Assembly (NCBI RefSeq): GCF_000485595.1
Contig: NW_014577868.1
Coordinates: 91,210 to 125,718, forward strand
DNA: 34,509 nucleotides
Reading direction: 5' to 3'
Source of the DNA: Priapulus caudatus
Taxonomy: Eukaryota > Priapulida > Priapulimorpha > Priapulimorphida > Priapulidae
In this document: one piece after another, positions 29,355 to 34,509 of the stretch
How positions within the stretch are numbered: the first letter of the stretch is position 1
Layout of the letters: each line of letters starts with the position of its first letter
Made by a program: the position numbers and the translations under genes
Notes under the pieces: model-generated
Database searches by the model: none
Told to the model about the DNA's origin: nothing
The model's input: only the letters and a program-made list of their open reading frames with translations

Positions 29355-29670
29355 GGTCTCTGGAACTAATGTTTGTTGAATGTGGTATGCTCTGGAACCG
29401 GCTATGTTCGAAAATGGCCGGGGGTCTCCGGAACTAGGATTTCTTTGAAATTCAATGCTATGAAACTAGACACGTTTAAAAGAGGGGGTCTCCGGAACTG
29501 TGGGGGAACAGTGATTTGCTTTAAAATCTATGCTTTAGCACTTGAACCAATAATTGTTGTATTATGTAGAGGAGAGAAAAACATGACCCGGAGAGAGATG
29601 AACGCACGCACACGCACCCACACACACACACACACGCACGCACGCACGCACACACACACACAAACACACA
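29355..29670. repeat. Direct copy of the 21.87-22.14 kb block, ending in (CA)n/(CACG)n
   Basis: Nearly identical to 21874-22140, including tatgctctggaaccggctat and gtagaggagagaaaaacatg. It is followed by a CA/ACGC microsatellite to about 29670. Confidence 0.88.
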
Positions 29671-30730
29671 CAACACACACACGTTGCATGCATGCCTTCA
29701 CGGCCCGGCTTCAACGTATTCTGAAGTACGATGCACTGGAACGAAAATATTAAAAACTATATCATTTTTCATAATTATGTACTGATAGTAGGCCCCTATA
29801 TACAATTTTGTAAACAATGTTTTATTATAGTTATCATACTCATAATAATATATTTTAGATACTTTAGTCAAAACATCAGCTTTAGCTACATTCCTCTTTG
29901 AAATTTACAAATTGACCTTTTAAAATGATCAGAATTGGCTGCTTTCAACATAGCCTGAAAATGCAGGAAATGCCATTTCCAGGCTCTAAATTTCCAATAA
30001 ATTCAGGGGGACCCAGAATACCTCCAGGGGCGCGTTTCACAAAGCTCCGTTCGCTATATTCTCCGCTATCTCCTCCGCTAACTCCCGAGTTGTCCGCTAA
30101 ATAGCGGAGGACGCGTTTCACGAACCTCCGTTCGCTAAAGTCGCTCGCTTTTTAACGCACTTTAGCGGACAACTTTAGCGGGAGCTCCTGCAAGCGCTCT
30201 AGGTAAAATCTTAAGTTTGCCCCCCCCCACCCCGTGTCTCCATATTTTACATTCATCATATATAACGAAATTATACTTTTAATATTATTATTAATTTTGA
30301 TGAACTTATTACAAGATGAACAGCAATATGTTGTTGCGAGTTATACGCGTACGCTCGTTTGATGAAAAGCAAGGTTGAAAATTCCCAGCTTATCCATGCA
30401 CGGTTGTCTGATGTGTTTGTATGTGTGATCGTGTGTGTCTGTGCGAGTATAACAACTATTATATGTTTATTATATGTTATATTTTTTATTATTTTACATT
30501 CATTATATTGCAATTATAATTAGATCTTTTCAATTTGCTTTTAATGAAGGAACACGCTGACACGGAGATATTCCATTGCTGAACCGATCTCTACCGCAAA
30601 TCACAAAAAGATAAGTGCTACCTACTTATAATTCACAATATATTGCATTGCATAATCTTCTTCCTTTATGCTTGGAAAAACGATAACACTTGCCAATCAA
30701 TGTCAATTCAATTCAATAACGCATTTAGCA
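29671..30730. other. Non-coding, with a gcgcgtttcac direct/inverted repeat cluster
   Basis: AT-rich sequence without a gene. At 30029-30190 gcgcgtttcac...ctccgttcgct occurs twice, and ccgctaa/ttagcgg words form several inverted pairs, like the end of a non-autonomous element. The remainder shows nothing I recognise. Confidence 0.5.
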
Positions 30731-30734
30731 ACTG

Positions 30735-31085
30735 TTTGTTTGTGTGTTCATGTGCGTGTGCGTGTGCATGTGCGTGTGCAAGTGCATGTGCGTGTGCATG
30801 TGTGTGGCGTATATGAGTGCGAGTAGAGAGTGTGAGTCTCTCTCGCTCGCTCTCTCTCTGTCTCTGTCTCTGTCTCTGTCTCTGTCTTTGTCTCTGTCTG
30901 CTTTGCTCTGTCTCTGTCTGCTGTCTGTCTCTGTCTCTGTCTCCTGCCTGCTGTCTTGCTGTGTGCGTGCGGCGTGGCGTGCGCGTGCGTGCGTGCGTGC
31001 GTGCGTGTGTGCGTGTCTCTGTCTGCTCTCTCACGTCTCTCTCCTCTCTCCTCTCTTCTGCTCTCTCTCTCTCTCTGCTCTTCTT

Positions 31086-31137
<52 letters not shown>

Positions 31138-31335
31138 CTCTGCTCTCTCTCTACTTCTCTCTCTCTCTCTTTCTCTCCGTCTCCCCCTCCACCTCTCTCT
31201 CTCTTCTCTCTCCCCTCTCTCTCTCTCTCTCTTCCTCTCTCTGCTCTCTCTCTCTCTCTTCTATCTATCTATCTATATCTATCTCTCTCTCCGTTCCCAC
31301 CCTCTCTCTCTCTCCCCTCTCTCTTTTCTCTCTAT

Positions 31336-31378
<43 letters not shown>

Positions 31379-32017
31379 CCTCTTCTTCTCTCTCTCTCTC
31401 TCTCTCCGTCTCCCCCCCTTCTCTCTTTATTCCGACCTCACTCTTTGCTCTCTCTCTCTTTCTCTCTGCTTTTTCTCTTCTCTCTCTCTTCTTTCTCTCT
31501 CTCTCTCTCTCTCTCATCTCTTCTCTCTGCTCTATCTATCTATCTATATATGATCTTGCTCTCTTTCTCTCTCTCTCTTTCTTTCTCATCTCTCACTCGT
31601 CTCCCTCATTCTCTCTCTCTCTCTCTCTCTCCCCACCCCCCCCACCCCCCCCCAGCCCCCCCCCCCCACCCCACCCCCCCCTCCCCCCCCCCCCGCCCCC
31701 CCCCCCCCGCCCCCCCCCCCCCCCGCCGACCCCCCCCCACCCCGCCCCCCCCCCCCCCGACCCCCCTCTCTTACTTCTCTCTCTGCTCTCTCTCTCTCTC
31801 TTCTGCTGCTCTCTCTGCTCTCTCTCTTTCTCTCTCTCTCTCTCTCACCGTCTCCCCCCCTCTCTCTCTTTTCCCTCTCACTCTTTCTTCTCTTTTTTTT
31901 CTCTCTCCTTTTCTCTCTATGCTTTTCTCTCTTCTCTCCTCTTATCACTCGTCTCTCTCATCTCTCTCTATCTCTCTCTCTCTCTCTCTCTATCTTCTAC
32001 TATACTCTCTCTCTGCT

Positions 32018-32067
<50 letters not shown>

Positions 32068-32440
32068 ATCTATCTATCTAATCATATATATGCGATCTTC
32101 TCTCTTCTCTCTTGCGCTCTCTCTCTCTCTCAATCATCTCTCTCCATCTGCCCCTTTTCCTCTCCCCCCGCCCCTCTCTTACTCTGCTCTCTCTCTAACT
32201 CTCTCTCTCTGCCTCTCTCTCATCTCTCTCTCTCTGCTCACTCTGTCTCTCTCTCTCTTTCTCTCTCTCTGCTCTCTCTCTCTCTCTCCTCATCTCTCTG
32301 CTCTGTCCTGCTCTCTTTCTATCTCTCTCTCTCTCTCTCCTTCTCTCTCTCGCCTTTCTTGCCTCTCTCTCTGTCCCACTCTCACTCTCCAACCCCTCCT
32401 CTCTCTCTCATCTCTCTCTCTCTCTCTGTCGCTTATCCGC
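30735..32440. repeat. Giant CT-rich microsatellite with C-rich core
   Basis: It begins with a GT-rich lead (30735-30810), then about 1.6 kb of (CT)n with CTGT, CTAT and CCCT variants. A core at 31630-31770 is almost pure C with rare A and G. Strand asymmetry is near total: pyrimidine on the + strand. The long Ser/Leu and Glu/Arg frames it produces on the two strands are artefacts. Such tracts can form H-DNA, and the C-rich core i-motif/G4. Confidence 0.95.
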
Positions 32441-32449
32441 ATGCATACG

Positions 32450-32987
32450 TGAGGACTGTGCGTGCTGTGTGACTGCATGTGTAGGAGGCGGTGACGAAGT
32501 ACGTGTGTGGATGCAAAGTGTGTGTGATTGCATGTGACGAGCGTGGCGCGTACGTGTTTTGTGTGGTGCAAGCCGTGTGTGATTGCATGTGTAGGAGCCG
32601 TGCGCAGTACGTGTGTGGTGCAAGGCGTGTGTGATTGCATGTGTAGGAGCGTGCGCGTAACCGTGTGTGGGATGCAAGCGTGTTGTGATTGCATGTGTAG
32701 GAGCGTGACCGTACGTGTGTGGGTGCAAGCGTGTGTGATTCACTGTGTAGGAGCGTGCGCAGGTAACGTGTGTGGTGCAAGCGTGTGGATTGCATGTGTA
32801 GGAGCGTGCGCGTCACGTGTGTGGGTGGCAAGCGTGTGTGATTGCATGTGTAGGAAGCGTGCGGCGTAACGTGTTGTGTGTGCAAGCGCTGTGTGACGCA
32901 TGTGTAGGAGGGGCGTGGCGCGTACGTGTGGGATGCAACGTGTGTGATTGCATGTGTAGGAGGCGTGCGCGTACGTGTGTGTGTGCA
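32450..32987. repeat. About 48-50-bp minisatellite
   Basis: About eleven degenerate head-to-tail units have the core gtgtgattgcatgtgtagga followed by gcgtgcgcgtacgtgtgtgg and gtgcaagc. Unit length varies by single bases, which could be real or sequencing error. It is non-coding. Confidence 0.9.
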
Positions 32988-33463
32988 CAGTACGATTATC
33001 TACATGGGGCAAAGGGGGCAGTTTGGCCCCCGGCCCTACAAGTCGACCGGCCCTAAGTGTTGTGAATACAAAAAAAATATGACTGTTTATTATTTTATTC
33101 CAAAGTATATCTTGGGCCGGCCCTACCACTTTCATATGACTACAATTTGTTTTTGCTTTTCTAACTTGTTTTTCAATTTCTTCCGTGTTTTGTGGTGTAC
33201 ATTGCAGCAGCTAAGGAATATATTACACTTCAGGTAGCTAGTGGGGTTAAAACACCAAATTTTTCAAAAAATATGATTAAAATTTTTTTTTAACATCTAA
33301 CTAATTCTTTTAGAACGTTTTCCTTTCATTTTTGCAATCATTAATTGGGCTTATAATTATCCCACTAAACAGGTCTAAAACATTATATGTTTATGGGAAG
33401 GGGGCCGGTGATGGGCCCGAAATATATGATATGCCCCGCCCAGCAACTGTTAATCCGGCGCTG
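32988..33463. mobile_element. Insertion interrupting the minisatellite
   Basis: It starts cagtacgattatctacatgg and ends with the inverse of cagcgccggattaacag. The GGGGGC-rich segments near both ends (gggggcagtttggcccccgg; gggggccggtgatgggccc) recall hAT-type ends in invertebrates. Minisatellite units continue on both sides (to 32987 and from 33464). There is no clean target duplication and no transposase frame. Confidence 0.6.
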
Positions 33464-33545
33464 TGGTGCAAGCGTGTGTGACTCATGTGTAGGAGCGTGC
33501 GCAGTACGTGTGTGGTGCAACGTGTGTGACTGGCGTGTGAATGAG
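33464..33545. repeat. Minisatellite continuation after the insertion
   Basis: Two further units (tggtgcaagcgtgtgtgact, catgtgtaggagcgtgcgca) continue the array of 32450-32987. Confidence 0.85.
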
Positions 33546-33990
33546 TAACGTGCTGTACATGTGCGCATGCAGCCTGCGCGTTTTGTGTGTATCCATGCAT
33601 GCATGCGTGTTAGGTGTGTTGCTGTGTGTTGCGTGCGAGAGAAATGGGCATCTCAATTTTTGTCTGTCGCTCCCTCACCCTCACGTTGTGTGAGAAGAGT
33701 TACATGTGTTTCTATGTGGGAACTGTGTCAATGTGTTTAGCATTTTTTGATCACTGTTGTGCATGAAAATTGTAGCATTGATTTTAAGTAGGCTAAACAT
33801 TTGACGCAATTTCAGCCTTGTTTGTACAAAGTGACATTGTTGACATGGTAAAACGGCTTATGTGGTTTATTGCAAACGCATTAGATGCATGACGCTATGG
33901 GTAGCTTCCAACATACGGCTCATGAAATCTGATTAATATTAATGCTAAACATGCCCATGTTATCTCTAACTGAGGAATCTCGAAAGGGAT
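33546..33990. other. Non-coding, no feature
   Basis: AT-rich sequence with a GTGT-rich start. I see no gene, RNA or element boundary. Confidence 0.5.
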
Positions 33991-33991
33991 T

Positions 33992-34360
33992 TCAATGTGG
34001 GTAGGGAGAAGGGGCTTCATGGGGAAAGGAGAGGGGCTTCAATGGGGGAGGGAGAGGGGTTTTCATGGGGGAGGAGAGAAGGATTTTCATGAGGGTAGGG
34101 AGAGGGCTTGTGGGGAGGTGAGAGGGCTTCATGGGGGAGGGGGAGCGGTTTCATGGGGGAGGGGAGACGGGGTCCTCATGGGGGAAGGGAGATGGATTGC
34201 ATTGGGGATAGGAGATGGGGTTGATCATTGGGGAAGGGAGATGGGTTTCATGGGGGAGGGGAGAGGAATCACAGGGGGTTGGAGAGGGGTCTCGTGGGTC
34301 AGGAGAGGGATTTTCATGGGGAAGAGAGAAAGAGTGTTCATTGGTGTAGGAAGAAGGGTT
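33992..34360. repeat. G-rich minisatellite
   Basis: About twelve degenerate units of 25-34 bases carry the core ttcatgggggagggagaggg. It is strongly purine-biased on the + strand. The resulting Gly/Arg/Glu frame is not a gene. Confidence 0.9.
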
Positions 34361-34509
34361 ATCTAAGGGCCCCTTGAAAACTTAGGATTCAGCCTGTCCT
34401 CTTGCCTGGTCTGGGCTCTTATAGGTGAAGCCAACGAAGCTGCCACATATATTGTATGGTAGGAATTAAGACGTTCTAAACTAGGCAATACACCTAAATC
34501 GCTTATTTT
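34361..34509. other. Window end, no feature
   Basis: Nothing recognised in the last 150 bases. Confidence 0.5.

Noticed and set aside
30817-32472. Very long Ser/Leu/Pro reading frames on + and Glu/Arg frames on -
   Set aside because: They are translations of a CT microsatellite and C-rich tract; all three + frames give similar low-complexity strings.
32450-33540. CRISPR-like direct repeats
   Set aside because: Units are contiguous and degenerate with no unique spacers; the context is an animal minisatellite.
33995-34366. Gly/Arg-rich 123-codon frame
   Set aside because: Translation of a G-rich minisatellite with period about 30 bases.

Overview
This window is animal (metazoan) genomic DNA. 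It holds spliced genes with GT-AG introns, a ciliary central-apparatus gene, a spliceosome gene, and dense DNA transposons, MITEs, a Penelope-like retroelement and satellites. The sequence alone does not fix the species. The mix of ciliary gene, short introns, hAT-like and Penelope-like elements and an orphan repeat-borne protein known from marine invertebrates suggests an invertebrate such as a sponge, cnidarian or deuterostome. All identifications come from reading translations and comparing them with families from memory; nothing was searched.

Two host genes dominate. SF3B4 (U2 snRNP SF3b subunit 4) lies on the + strand at 2759-6158. Nine exons with matching phases cover both RRM domains and the proline-rich tail; only the short first coding exon (about 11 residues) was not found. 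CFAP74 (C1d projection of the ciliary central apparatus) lies on the - strand from 28064 down to a stop at 9714. I could place 21 exons, about 1,480 codons, including the true C-terminus. Its N-terminal part, about 270 residues in the human protein, is not visible, so the gene either starts at the internal ATG at 28037 or continues beyond the window. The two genes are convergent, and a repeat-borne gene fragment (6396-7978) sits between their 3' ends.

Region by region: 1-2758 holds a large foldback element, a 40-bp tandem repeat and a CpG-rich patch before SF3B4. 6350-8050 is an element with a hairpin end carrying a frameshifted fragment of an orphan protein family. 8050-9713 is unassigned. 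9714-28064 is CFAP74, its introns loaded with insertions: a GTGC satellite, a Penelope-like palindrome, a long-TIR hAT-like family, a 2.5-kb hAT-like element, a tRNA-derived SINE, and MITEs with visible target-site duplications. 28100-30700 is mostly mobile-element debris. 30730-32440 is a giant CT/C-rich tract. 32450-34360 holds two minisatellites, the first split by an insertion.

A run of 25 Ns at 17578-17602 marks a scaffold gap. The sequence left of it (about 16.2-17.58 kb) repeats the sequence right of it (17.60-18.83 kb), including a unique CFAP74 exon, but with many small insertions. This looks like an unmerged, error-rich contig end and not a biological duplication.

The best candidates for something undescribed are the orphan repeat-borne protein and its association with a hairpin-ended element, the long-TIR hAT-like family with a small basic ORF, and the Penelope palindrome with a degenerate hammerhead-like motif in both arms.
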